A stretch of DNA of 64,000 nucleotides from Streptomyces sp. 15-116A (GTDB lineage Bacteria; Actinomycetota; Actinomycetes; Streptomycetales; Streptomycetaceae). The stretch spans positions 1 to 64,000 of the forward strand of contig NZ_JAOCQE010000011.1 in assembly GCF_025290915.1 (NCBI RefSeq), given 5' to 3'. A model generated the notes under the pieces. The model was not told the origin of the DNA, ran no database searches, and saw only the letters and a list, made by a program, of their open reading frames with translations. The position numbers were made by a program, and so were the translations under genes. Each line of letters starts with the position of its first letter. The first letter of the stretch is position 1. Shown here in pieces: positions 45,054 through 52,976 of this stretch.

Positions 45054-46471
45054 CGCGAACCCTCCGCCGACACGGCCTCAAGCAGCCAGGAAACGCCCTC
45101 ACCGGGCTGCGGCAGCCCCCGCCCGGCCTGCTGCGCAAGCTTGAGCAGGCTGGTCCGCAGCTTGACCAGCGCCTCGTCGAACTGCTCCTCGTCCAAGCTG
45201 CGGGCCGTACGTGCCTGTACCAGGTCACTCACGCACTGGTCGATGCTGGCGCACGCGTCAGCCAGCCGGGCAGGCGCAAGCTGCTTGCGCTTGCGCAGCC
45301 GTGCGCTACGGCCAGCTGCCTCGATCGCTTTGTCGAAGGCCTTCTCCGCACGGTCCCAGACCTCCTGCGCGGAGGCCTTCTGCTCATCGCCGATCGCCGG
45401 CGCATCACTGCGCACGACCGCGGCGGCCCGCAGAATCTCATCGTTCATCGCGCGCGCTTCGGCAACCGCAGAGGAGGCTGCGGGGACCTCCAGGTCAAGA
45501 CCGGGTACAGACACCGACTGCGGCTGGGCAGCGCCGCCGCTCCCCTTGGGCAACTGCTCGTCGAAACCCGCTTTCAGGAAGTCTTCGTCGATGTGACGGA
45601 CATCCGTCTTCGAGAAGTTAAGAAGGATGGCGGCCAGGCGCAGCTCCTTCAGGACCTCCGCCTGGTCACGGTCGACCGTCTCCAACTTCACGTACAGGCG
45701 GTGGAGTTCCTTGAGGCGCTCCTGAGCTCCTTCCCAGTCCACCAGGCGCAGTGCGTTGCCGCCGCCCGTGCGGCTGCGCTCGTTGAGCTCACGGATCGTG
45801 CTCAGGATCCACCGCTCCTGGTGATAGGTGCGGACCTGAATCCGGAAGTCCCTCGCGATCTGCTCCGGCGTGCGCCCCAGTGCCGCCTGCTCCTCCATAG
45901 CGAGAAGGCGGTTGATGTAGGAGTAGTCGCGCCGGTGGTCCTTGCGCAACTGCAAGGCCAGCTCGACAGCGTTGACGTCGGCCCAGGTGAACGACTCCGG
46001 CAGCACACCGACCCGCATCGACTGCTGACCGAGTTCCCGCAGCGCGGCTGCTCGGGTGTTGCCGTTGACAAGCACACCGTGCCGGGTCACCAGCCCGGGG
46101 TCGTTCTGCCCGAACTCCTGCAGACTGTCCCTGAGGGTGTCGAAGTCCTTGTCCCGCACGTTCGGGTTCGCCGGCGACGCCTTGAGCAAGAACTGGAGGT
46201 AATCCTGGCTCTCCGCGCTCCACGGGTCCTTCTCCAGCGCCGCCTCCTTCTCAGGGTCATGGCTGCGCTGGGCTCGAATGCGGTGGGTGCTCGGGTTGTA
46301 GTAGAGGCCGTTGAGCGGCAGGTCGATCACTTCGACGTGGGCCTGCTGCCCGTTCCAGTCGACCGTCACGGTCTCCCGGGTGCCGCCGGACGCCCTGGCT
46401 TCATCCACCTTCTTACTGATCAGCTCACTGAACTCGGCCGCACGGGGCGGGGCCGGAAGCTCGCGCATCAT
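45050..46471 (-). CDS. ParB-domain DNA-binding/NTPase-like protein
   Basis: 473 aa. The ParB/sulfiredoxin-like core appears at about 100-160: LRDSLQEFGQNDPGLVT then HGVLVNGNTRAAAL (GNTR at 137-140, the nucleotide-binding box). An HTH-like segment (QAALGRTPEQIARDFRIQVRTYH) follows and then a long helical C-terminal half (EVWDRAEKAFDKAIEAAG). This is not a partition gene: no parA or parS is near. As part of the methyltransferase-helicase set it may recognise DNA or switch on the helicase in a nucleotide-dependent way. Confidence 0.82.
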   Translation of the reverse strand: MMRELPAPPRAAEFSELISKKVDEARASGGTRETVTVDWNGQQAHVEVIDLPLNGLYYNPSTHRIRAQRSHDPEKEAALEKDPWSAESQDYLQFLLKASPANPNVRDKDFDTLRDSLQEFGQNDPGLVTRHGVLVNGNTRAAALRELGQQSMRVGVLPESFTWADVNAVELALQLRKDHRRDYSYINRLLAMEEQAALGRTPEQIARDFRIQVRTYHQERWILSTIRELNERSRTGGGNALRLVDWEGAQERLKELHRLYVKLETVDRDQAEVLKELRLAAILLNFSKTDVRHIDEDFLKAGFDEQLPKGSGGAAQPQSVSVPGLDLEVPAASSAVAEARAMNDEILRAAAVVRSDAPAIGDEQKASAQEVWDRAEKAFDKAIEAAGRSARLRKRKQLAPARLADACASIDQCVSDLVQARTARSLDEEQFDEALVKLRTSLLKLAQQAGRGLPQPGEGVSWLLEAVSAEGSR

Positions 46472-46488
46472 CGTGTGTCCGTCCTGTC

Positions 46489-47199
46489 TCAGTCTTCGGT
46501 GCCGTCAAGGTCAAGAGCGTCGGCCACAGTCTTACGGGACTCTTCCGGAAGAGTCCGGTACATCCCCCACAGGACCTCCAGCGAGCTGTACGTACGCTGG
46601 CCAGCCTTCACCCACCCGCTGAGCACGCTCCGCTCCAGGGGCGCAAGCGACTCGATCCGGGAAAGGATTTCACGCAGGTCCACTGAGCGGTCGACGCTCC
46701 CACGCCCGCATCGCTTGCACTCGGTTACCAGCTGGTGCGTGACGCGGCCATCCGCCAGGGTGACCTGTCGCCTGGCGACGTTCAGCACCGACTGCTCGAC
46801 ACCGTCCTCGTACGCTTCACCGCCGGCGATTCCACACGTCCGGCAGAGGTAGCCGTCCTCCTGAAGCACCTTTGCCCGCTGTGCGTTGGTGATGCTGGCC
46901 TTGTGGCTGGGCCCCTTCGCCTGACCGGGAACCCACACGTCCTTGCCACGCCTCGCGAACCTGCGCTCCTGCGGAAGCAGCGCGGGGTCCTCCCGGTTGG
47001 TCGTGATCTCCCAGTCGTGGTCGCGCAGATCACGCATGCGCCGGTCGATCTGCGCGATGTCCGGGAAGGCCTCGCGGAGCTTGGCCACAGTGAAGATCTG
47101 CCCCTCCCCGACCTCCTGGACCAACCACAACGCCGCCCGCGCCATGCTGCCCAGCTTGTGGTTCCCGACCTTGGTCTCACGCCAAGACGGCATCGTCAT
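46489..47199 (-). CDS. Zinc-finger protein, degenerate HNH-like, first gene of the defence-type operon
   Basis: 236 aa from ATG 47199. The N-terminal half resembles a winged helix (ARAALWLVQEVGEGQIFTVA, RRMRDLRDHDWEITTNRED). The centre has a treble-clef-like zinc site C119-x2-C122 (YLCRTCG) and C161-x2-C164 (TECKRCG). HNH nucleases use this scaffold, but the conserved catalytic histidine next to the first beta strand is not evident (VLNVARRQ). It is therefore either a diverged nuclease or a DNA reader. A C-terminal helical tail follows. 17 bp before the ParB gene. Confidence 0.72.
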   Translation of the reverse strand: MTMPSWRETKVGNHKLGSMARAALWLVQEVGEGQIFTVAKLREAFPDIAQIDRRMRDLRDHDWEITTNREDPALLPQERRFARRGKDVWVPGQAKGPSHKASITNAQRAKVLQEDGYLCRTCGIAGGEAYEDGVEQSVLNVARRQVTLADGRVTHQLVTECKRCGRGSVDRSVDLREILSRIESLAPLERSVLSGWVKAGQRTYSSLEVLWGMYRTLPEESRKTVADALDLDGTED

Positions 47200-47509
47200 G
47201 TTGAGTTCCCTTCCCCATGGAGAACATATGCGGTGAATTACCACGTATTCCGTGAAACGACAGGCATGCGCCGCTTCACGGTACTTGTGACTTACACCGA
47301 CCCCCCGCGCCACTCGCGGCTGACACCTAAAGAGTGACACATCGGAATGACAGCGAACCGTCTCGAAGCAACTTGCGCACTAACTAGCAAGAGAGGAAGC
47401 AGAATCCACCAGGCAACGCCTTGCCCGCCTCCGGCAGAATGGCGGGTACTGCCGCTAACTGGACGGCAGATGGGGCCGGTTTGGCCAGAATCGCGGAGGT
47501 TTGCCCCAC
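47200..47509. other. Divergent promoter region between the zinc-finger and XRE genes
   Basis: No gene seen. It is locally AT-richer than the flanks (for example TTACCACGTATTCCGTGAAACG near 47236-47258) and must hold promoters for both directions. No clear palindrome was found. Confidence 0.5.
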
Positions 47510-48493
47510 ATGGCAGCACGCAGAACCAGTCGCCGCCCGTTCGCTTGGACGGAGAAGGACTTCCCGGACGACGTGTTTCAGGACAAGCGGCGGTTCGGTG
47601 CTGCGCTCCAGGAGATCTGCCGCCATTTCGTGATCAGGTCGGCCGACGGCGCGCCCCTCACTCACCCAACACAAGCTCAGGCCGCTGGCTACCTCAACGT
47701 CAGCGAGAGCGCGCTGACGCGGTACCTCAGGGGCCAGCACGTCCCGCCGCGTGCCACGGCTCTCTTGATATTCGAGACCGCTTGCCGGGACGCAGGCGGT
47801 GAGCAGAACCTCCCCGTCACCAGGGAAAAGCTGCTTGAACTGCACGCGAAAGCCGAGCAGGAACGATGCGGCAACTGCTCAAGGCACCGTGAGGCGGAGC
47901 GCGTCGCCCAGGAGCGGCTCAGGGCCCTGCAGGAAAACCAGGAGAGGCTTGAGCGTGCGGCGGCAGAAGATGCCGCAGAACTGCGCGAACTCCGTCGGCA
48001 GGCGACCGTTCTCAAGCGTGAGGCACAGCTGGCCCGGACCATAAAACCGGTTGCTCAACCGGGTTCAAGAGCCGGCTCGCGTAAGGTCGCGATGTCGGCA
48101 CGGGCGGCAACTCTGTTGCCGGTCCCCCGCCGACGCAGGGACCGGCAACTGAGCAAAAACGAAAGGTCGGCCGCCCGGCACATCGCACTCCGCGCCGAGG
48201 AACTGCTGCACGGCGGCCGGCCGGACAGCACTCTCGCGCTCCTGCGCCACACCGCAGAGGCCTACACGCCTGTTGAACTCGCTACGCTGATAACCGTGTT
48301 GCGGATGCGCGAGCAGCACAAGCTCGCCGACAACCTGGTGCACATCTACGGCCGTGACCGGACGGACCACGATGTCGTGCAAGCGGCGCTGCTGCTGCAC
48401 GAGCACGAGGCCGCCAAGGACGCGGAGTCGCTCTTGCGGACGGCAGCTGCGCATCCTGGGCCGGCTACCTCACAGACCAGACTGTCTGGATAG
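47510..48493 (+). CDS. Helix-turn-helix (XRE-like) regulator with coiled coil and C-terminal helical domain
   Basis: 327 aa. The HTH (THPTQAQAAGYLNVSESALTRYLRG) is followed by a CxxC pair (CGNCSRHREAERVAQERLRAL), a charged coiled coil (residues 120-165), a basic segment (PVPRRRRDRQLSKNERS), and repeat-like helices (LRHTAEAYTPVELATLITVLRMREQHKLADNLVHIYG). ATG at 47510 after GGAGGT. This arrangement is common in Streptomyces regulators that have no known target. Confidence 0.78.
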   Translation: MAARRTSRRPFAWTEKDFPDDVFQDKRRFGAALQEICRHFVIRSADGAPLTHPTQAQAAGYLNVSESALTRYLRGQHVPPRATALLIFETACRDAGGEQNLPVTREKLLELHAKAEQERCGNCSRHREAERVAQERLRALQENQERLERAAAEDAAELRELRRQATVLKREAQLARTIKPVAQPGSRAGSRKVAMSARAATLLPVPRRRRDRQLSKNERSAARHIALRAEELLHGGRPDSTLALLRHTAEAYTPVELATLITVLRMREQHKLADNLVHIYGRDRTDHDVVQAALLLHEHEAAKDAESLLRTAAAHPGPATSQTRLSG

Positions 48494-48539
48494 AGCCGAC
48501 CGCCCGAGGACGTACCGGCGCAGACCGGAAACAAGGCGC

Positions 48540-49178
48540 TCAGGCCGCGACGTCCGGCGCGGCCTCATAGTGCATCTGGGCTTGGTCCAGGATGTCCTCG
48601 GGGTCAAACCCACGGGTGGCGGTCCAGTGCAGCAGATCCGCGATCAGCTCCACCGCCGACTCCCGCAGACCCACGTCTCTGCTGTGCACCAGCGGGCCAG
48701 AGGCGGCCCCCCTCACTTCCTGGTACGCCTCCAGCATCAGGACGGCTCGCTCCATGCGCCGGCAGCCGCTCCGTGCATTCAGGTCGATCTCGCACCACAC
48801 CGCCTTTCCCGCCGCCGTCAGCACGATTCCCCAGTCAGCGGCCATCGCAGCCAGGAGATGCAGGCCGCGGCCACACTCGTCTCCACAGTCGGCGGACTGC
48901 TGCACCGGCACCACGTCACTCTTGTCGTGGACTTCAAGACGCAGCCTGCTCTCGCCCATCTCCAGTACGAGCGTCGCGGGAGCACCTCGGCCCACGTGCT
49001 TGATCACGTTCGTGGCCAGCTCGCTGACCAGCAGTTCCACCTCTTCGGCGATGGTCGGCGCACCCCAGCAGTCAAGTTGTCTCGTGGCGGCCCGCCGCAA
49101 CAGCCGCACCTCAGCAGGTACCGCCTCGAAAGGCAGAACACAACGGAGCCGGTGTGCGATCACCTCGGAGCTGGCCAT
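48540..49178 (-). CDS. HATPase-fold ATP-binding protein (anti-sigma/RsbW-like) with extra C-terminal domain
   Basis: 212 aa. LLVSELATNVIKHVG (N box), LRLEVHDKSD (G1 region) and GRGLHLLAAMAADWG (G2) show the serine-kinase/anti-sigma type ATPase fold. The remaining ~75 residues (RMERAVLMLEAYQEVRG...AVELIADLLHWTATRGFDPEDIL) form a small helical domain that ends in a DUF-like acidic tail. ATG at 49178 after GGGAGGAG. In Streptomyces such proteins pair with DUF397/XRE genes, as here. Confidence 0.85.
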   Translation of the reverse strand: MASSEVIAHRLRCVLPFEAVPAEVRLLRRAATRQLDCWGAPTIAEEVELLVSELATNVIKHVGRGAPATLVLEMGESRLRLEVHDKSDVVPVQQSADCGDECGRGLHLLAAMAADWGIVLTAAGKAVWCEIDLNARSGCRRMERAVLMLEAYQEVRGAASGPLVHSRDVGLRESAVELIADLLHWTATRGFDPEDILDQAQMHYEAAPDVAA

Positions 49179-49399
49179 GGGGTACTCCTCCCTCCCAAGC
49201 CACACACATGCCTGCACCTGCCGTATCCGTACGGCTGCACTGCGTAGCGATCCGGAAGCGAGCATGGCACAGAGAAGTCTCGCTGTGTAACTTCTCACTG
49301 AAATCCATCGGGTGAATCTGATGGTCAGTCGCTTCGGCCCTGCCTAGCCTGAGTGAGATCACCCCCGGGTTTGTCGCCCGGCACCCTGCGAGGAGCCAC

Positions 49400-50245
49400 A
49401 TGCCCGAACGCACCACCACCCGCCGCCGTCAACTCGGCGCGATGATGCGCAAGTTGCGTGCGCGGAAGGGTCTGACTCTTGAGGAGGCCGGGCGGCTCGT
49501 CGGCGTCTCCAAGGCGACGGTCAGCAGATACGAGACACAGTCCGGCCCGGTGAAGTGGCTTGTCGTGGACGCTCTGTGCAGGGAATACGGCGCGTCAGAT
49601 GCTGAGCGCGAAGCTGTCGTTCGCCTCGCGAAAGACGCCAAGCAGCAAGGCTGGTGGAGCTCGTTCGGCGACTCCATCCCAGAGAGCATGAACCTGCTGC
49701 TCACCCTCGAAGACGATGCCGTGCGAGAGAGCCACTTCTCCTGCGTCTACGTCCCCGGGCTACTGCAGACACGCGCGTACAGCACCGCGCTGCAGAAGGC
49801 CAACGAGGTGCCGCTGGCCCCGGCCGAGATCGAGCGGCTCGTCGACATCCGCATGAAGCGGCAGGAGATCCTCACCCGCCCCAGGCCGCTGAGCCTGTGG
49901 GCAATCTTGGACGAGTCCGTGATCCGCCGGGTCGTCGGATCGCCACGAGACATGAAGGAACAGCTTGAGCGGCTGCTTATGGCGAACGAGTCTCCGCACA
50001 TAACGCTCCAGGTGCTGCCCTTCGCCAAGGGCGCGCATGCGGCCGCACTGGGGAGCTTCGTCATCATCGGCGGTACAGAACCCGCACTCGACGTGGTGTA
50101 CGTCGACTTCCACACAGGCTCCTTGTTCCTCGAGAAGGAGGAGGAACTGGAGCGATACAGACTTGCGTTCGAGTACCTCCGCGCACAAGCGTTGGACATG
50201 GAGGCTTCCTCCGCACTGATCCACCGCGCCAGCAAGGAGCTTTGA
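49400..50245 (+). CDS. XRE regulator with DUF5753
   Basis: 281 aa. HTH at 12-66 (LRARKGLTLEEAGRLVGVSKATVSRYETQ) and the DUF5753 domain (FSCVYVPGLLQTRAYSTAL, EIERLVDIRMKRQEIL, ITLQVLPFAKGAHAAALGSFVII). Homologues such as BldB-region regulators act with DUF397 proteins; the next two genes are DUF397 members, the first starting directly at the stop. A probable regulator of its own cluster. Confidence 0.88.
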   Translation: MPERTTTRRRQLGAMMRKLRARKGLTLEEAGRLVGVSKATVSRYETQSGPVKWLVVDALCREYGASDAEREAVVRLAKDAKQQGWWSSFGDSIPESMNLLLTLEDDAVRESHFSCVYVPGLLQTRAYSTALQKANEVPLAPAEIERLVDIRMKRQEILTRPRPLSLWAILDESVIRRVVGSPRDMKEQLERLLMANESPHITLQVLPFAKGAHAAALGSFVIIGGTEPALDVVYVDFHTGSLFLEKEEELERYRLAFEYLRAQALDMEASSALIHRASKEL

Positions 50246-50458
50246 ATGCCTACCGACGATCAGTCCGTCACGGAACCGACTTGGTTCAAGTCGTCACACA
50301 GCGGGGGAAACACGACCGAATGTGTGGAGGCTGCCTACGTACCGGCCGGGCTGCTCGTAAGGGACTCCAAACAGCCAGGAGGTGGTCACCTGCGCATGTC
50401 GGCGACTGCCTGGGCCGACTTCATAGGTTGTCTGGCCAGAGGAACTCTGCGTCCCTGA
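50246..50458 (+). CDS. DUF397 protein (1)
   Basis: 70 aa: TWFKSSHSGGNTTECVEAAYVPAGLLVRDSK and ADFIGCLARGTL are the DUF397 signature. It starts immediately after the XRE stop. DUF397 proteins are small partners of XRE/DUF5753 regulators in Streptomyces (WhiJ-like systems). Confidence 0.88.
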   Translation: MPTDDQSVTEPTWFKSSHSGGNTTECVEAAYVPAGLLVRDSKQPGGGHLRMSATAWADFIGCLARGTLRP

Positions 50459-50528
50459 CCCGCATCGCCGACGGCGCCAGCTGCCTGCCGCACCTGACCG
50501 CGTCCGACAGGTCAGCAAGGAGTGACTC

Positions 50529-50729
50529 TTGAAGACAGCAACGTCAGAGCCTCGCTGGTTCAAGTCCTCATACAGCGGGGGCAGCGGCACCGAGTGCGTC
50601 GAATGCGCCTACGCCTCGCACGGCGCACTGATACGCGACGCCAAGTACGCAGACGGACCTGTCGTCCCCGTTGGAGCGGAGGCTTGGGTTGAGTTCATTG
50701 ATGCGCTGCACAGCAGAGCTCTGGGCTAG
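50529..50729 (+). CDS. DUF397 protein (2)
   Basis: 66 aa: RWFKSSYSGGSGTECVECAYA, HGALIRDAKYADGPVVPVGAEAWVEFIDAL. TTG start with AAGGAG ahead. A tandem duplicate of the DUF397 gene before it, diverged. One XRE gene thus has two DUF397 partners. Confidence 0.86.
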   Translation: MKTATSEPRWFKSSYSGGSGTECVECAYASHGALIRDAKYADGPVVPVGAEAWVEFIDALHSRALG

Positions 50730-50748
50730 CAGCCGGAGGAGCGCATGA

Positions 50749-50865
50749 GCCGTCGTCGATTACCGGGGCAGGATCCTCCTGCACCGCGACCCCGACTTCG
50801 ACATCGCCGTCCAGGAAGGCATCGACCTCGCGGCACTAATGAAGCGGCAGGCACAAGGCGAGTGA
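50749..50865 (+). pseudogene. Short gene remnant
   Basis: Frame reads YRGRILLHRDPDFDIAVQEG and IDLAALMKRQAQGE before a stop; a stop codon lies directly upstream and there is no start. It looks like the 3' tail of a lost gene (the LLHRDPDFD pattern recalls PIN-like toxin tails, weakly). Confidence 0.3.
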
Positions 50866-51032
50866 GCCGCGGCAGCGCCCCGAGACGGAGCCACTATCGT
50901 CGGCCGCGCCAGCATCGAATACGAGCCAGGGTCAGCTCAGAGGCGTAGAAGTCTGTGCAAGTAACTGGCAGGCGGGGTCACACCGCCGCAAGTCTGGTCA
51001 AGTCAACCGTTGGCACCAGCACCGGAGGCAAC

Positions 51033-51260
51033 ATGGCGCTGCACCGCCTGGGCAAGGACCCTGAGAGTCCCAACAACGGCTCTCCGACCGTGTACCTGGA
51101 CGACGAGACCGGGAACTACATCCTGCAAGGATGGCGCGTCACGGACGCCGAGCGGCTGGCGCAGCTAGATATCCCCAGTCACGAGACTGTGATCGAGTTC
51201 CCCAGGCGCATGATGCAGTTCTTCCCGGAGGTGAACGGCGGTGCCGCAGACGAGGTTTGA
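51033..51260 (+). CDS. Small acidic protein coupled to DUF6879 gene
   Basis: 75 aa: LHRLGKDPESPNNGSPTVYLDDETG and YILQGWRVTDAERLAQLD, with PRRMMQFFPEV at the end. ATG 51033 after GGAGG. Its end overlaps the DUF6879 gene by 20 bp. Proteins of this kind occur with DUF6879 in Streptomyces regulatory clusters; function unknown. Confidence 0.75.
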   Translation: MALHRLGKDPESPNNGSPTVYLDDETGNYILQGWRVTDAERLAQLDIPSHETVIEFPRRMMQFFPEVNGGAADEV

Positions 51261-51747
51261 GGAGCTGTTCCGCTCCGCCCAGCGGAGTGCGTACCACCTG
51301 GAGATGCGGGACGCCTACGGGCTCGACGAGGACTATCAGGAGTGGTCCGCGGGGCATCGCTTCGACCCGGCGGAGCGCTGGCCGTGGTGGATCGATCTGG
51401 TTTCCTCAGCGGTGGCCCGCGGTGTGGCCGTGCACCGCGCCCGCATCGTCTCTGAGCCCATCTCCGCCTACGTCCGCTACGAGTACGAGCTGACCAGCGG
51501 GCACAACATCAAGGCCGGTGAGGCCGTGCGCTGGCTGCCGCGCAGGCAGGCTTCGGGACTTGCGCTGCCGGGGAACGACTTCTGGCTGTTCGACGGCACG
51601 ACCGTCCTGTTCAATCACTTCGCAGGAGACGGGACGATGACCGGAGAAGAGATTGTGACGGACCCCGCAGTCGTGGACCTGTGCTCCGACGCGTTCGCCG
51701 TTGTCTGGGAGCGAGCGACTCCTCATGAGGAGTACCAGCCGGCCTGA
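51241..51747 (+). CDS. DUF6879 family protein
   Basis: 168 aa: FEELFRSAQRSAYHLEMRDAY, WWIDLVSSAVARGVAVHRARIV, YELTSGHNIKAGEAVRWLPR, NDFWLFDGTTVLFNHF. These are the DUF6879 features. GTG start with GGAGGTGAACGGC. Overlaps the gene before. Paired in many actinomycetes with the XRE/DUF5753 gene that follows. Confidence 0.83.
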   Translation: MPQTRFEELFRSAQRSAYHLEMRDAYGLDEDYQEWSAGHRFDPAERWPWWIDLVSSAVARGVAVHRARIVSEPISAYVRYEYELTSGHNIKAGEAVRWLPRRQASGLALPGNDFWLFDGTTVLFNHFAGDGTMTGEEIVTDPAVVDLCSDAFAVVWERATPHEEYQPA

Positions 51748-51769
51748 CTGTCCCGGTCCCTCAGCCTCC

Positions 51770-52615
51770 ATGTCTTCGTCATCCAGCGTCCAGCAAGCCC
51801 GAGAGGCCCTGGGCAAGCGCCTGCGGGAGCTTCGGAAGGACTCCGGCTTGACTGCGCGGGAGCTTGCCTTCAGGGCGGGCTGGCATGAAAGCAAGTGCAG
51901 CCGCCTGGAGAACGGTCGTACACCACCGTCCGACGATGACCTGCGCATGTACACGCTGCACTGCGGCGCGGTCGATCAGACGGCCGACCTGATCGCCACA
52001 GCGCGGAACATCGACGGTGCATATGTCGAGTGGCGCCGCATGGAACGCTCCGGGCTGCGACGTGCGCAGGAGTCGGTGATCCCCCTGTGGGAACGCACCA
52101 GGCGCTTCCGGGCGTACTCGTCCTGGCTGATACCCGGCCCGTTTCAGACACCTGCGTACATCAGGGCCCTTCTGATGTCGATTCGCGACCGGCGCGCTCT
52201 GCCCGACGACTTGGACGCGGCAGTTCAGATCCGCGTGGATAAGCAGCGCGTCTTGTACGAGGGAGCACGCCGCTTCGCCGTAGTGCTGGAAGAGAGCACG
52301 CTCCGGCACATCATCGGCGGGGCGGAGACGATGGCCGGGCAACTCGGTCATCTGCTGTCGCTGGCGACCCTTCCCAACGTCAGCTTGGGCGTCATCCCGC
52401 TGAGCGCCGACCGTACGGCCCTGTGGCCGGTCGAGGACTTCTGGATCTTCGATGATGCCCAGGTGAATGTCGAGTTGGTCTCCGCCTTCCTCACCATCTC
52501 GCAGCCGCACGAGGTCGGTATGTACGCCCGGGCCTTCACAACTCTCGCAGACTCTGCGGTCTACGGGACACCCGCCCGTGCCTTGATCACGTCGGCCATC
52601 GACTCGCTCGGGTGA
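51770..52615 (+). CDS. XRE regulator with DUF5753 (second copy)
   Basis: 281 aa from ATG 51770. HTH (LRKDSGLTARELAFRAGWHESKCSRLENG), linker, and DUF5753 (RFRAYSSWLIPGPFQTPAYIRALLM, LATLPNVSLGVIPLSADRTAL). ATGs at 51701 and 51725 are alternatives but overlap the DUF6879 end. It sits 91 bp upstream of the graspetide cluster and may control it. Confidence 0.85.
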   Translation: MSSSSSVQQAREALGKRLRELRKDSGLTARELAFRAGWHESKCSRLENGRTPPSDDDLRMYTLHCGAVDQTADLIATARNIDGAYVEWRRMERSGLRRAQESVIPLWERTRRFRAYSSWLIPGPFQTPAYIRALLMSIRDRRALPDDLDAAVQIRVDKQRVLYEGARRFAVVLEESTLRHIIGGAETMAGQLGHLLSLATLPNVSLGVIPLSADRTALWPVEDFWIFDDAQVNVELVSAFLTISQPHEVGMYARAFTTLADSAVYGTPARALITSAIDSLG

Positions 52616-52640
52616 CTGTGTGCAAGTCCATGCACGTTCG

Positions 52641-52670
52641 TTGAGGGCTGGTCTCGCCGATTTCTAGCTT
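52641..52670 (+). promoter_or_regulatory. Possible tgmA promoter
   Basis: TTGAGG (52641-52646) and TAGCTT (52665-52670) are separated by 18 nt, 37 bp before the tgmA ATG. It is a plausible but unremarkable sigma-70-type pair. Confidence 0.35.
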
Positions 52671-52706
52671 GGTCGTCACAAAGCCCCGAGAAAGGAAGGG
52701 TCATCC

Positions 52707-52973
52707 ATGGCGACATCCTGTGCCCAGGCACCCTGGGCCATGCGGCTCGTGACAGACCGGCGGCCCATCAGTCCCGCTCCCTACGCTACTGTGACGCTGG
52801 ACTCGGTCACACAGACGGCCCGCTACACCGACGCGGCCGGGCACGTGGTTGAGATGGGCAAGCACGGGACGTCGAGGACGAGTAGCACGGCATCGGTGTC
52901 CGGGGGCGGGGACGGGCAGCAGCCCCAGCCGCAGTCCCAGGACGACACGACGACCGACTACGAATCGGACTGA
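52707..52973 (+). CDS. tgmA: ATP-grasp-modified RiPP precursor (graspetide)
   Basis: 88 aa precursor. N-terminal leader PWAMRLVTDRRPIS..PY, the recognition-like YATVTLDSVTQTARYTDAAG segment, KHGTSRTSSTASVSGG, and a core rich in Gln, Ser, Thr and Asp (DGQQPQPQSQDDTTTDYESD). It matches the KHGTS-type putative ATP-grasp RiPP family TIGR04186. Acidic core residues (D, E) and Ser/Thr or Lys are needed for omega-ester or -amide links. ATG with AAAGGAAGG ahead. The ligase starts 3 bp after the stop. Confidence 0.88.
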   Translation: MATSCAQAPWAMRLVTDRRPISPAPYATVTLDSVTQTARYTDAAGHVVEMGKHGTSRTSSTASVSGGGDGQQPQPQSQDDTTTDYESD

Positions 52974-52976
52974 CCG

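Noticed and set aside
45050..46471. Chromosome or plasmid partition (parB) locus
   Set aside because: No ParA, no parS-like site and no replication gene nearby.
41449..47199. Assignment to DISARM or BREX
   Set aside because: No DUF1998, PLD nuclease, PglZ or BrxC-like proteins are present in the locus.
50745..50948. 67-aa Arg-rich open frame after the second DUF397 gene
   Set aside because: Composition artefact; the remnant in the other frame has better coding sense.
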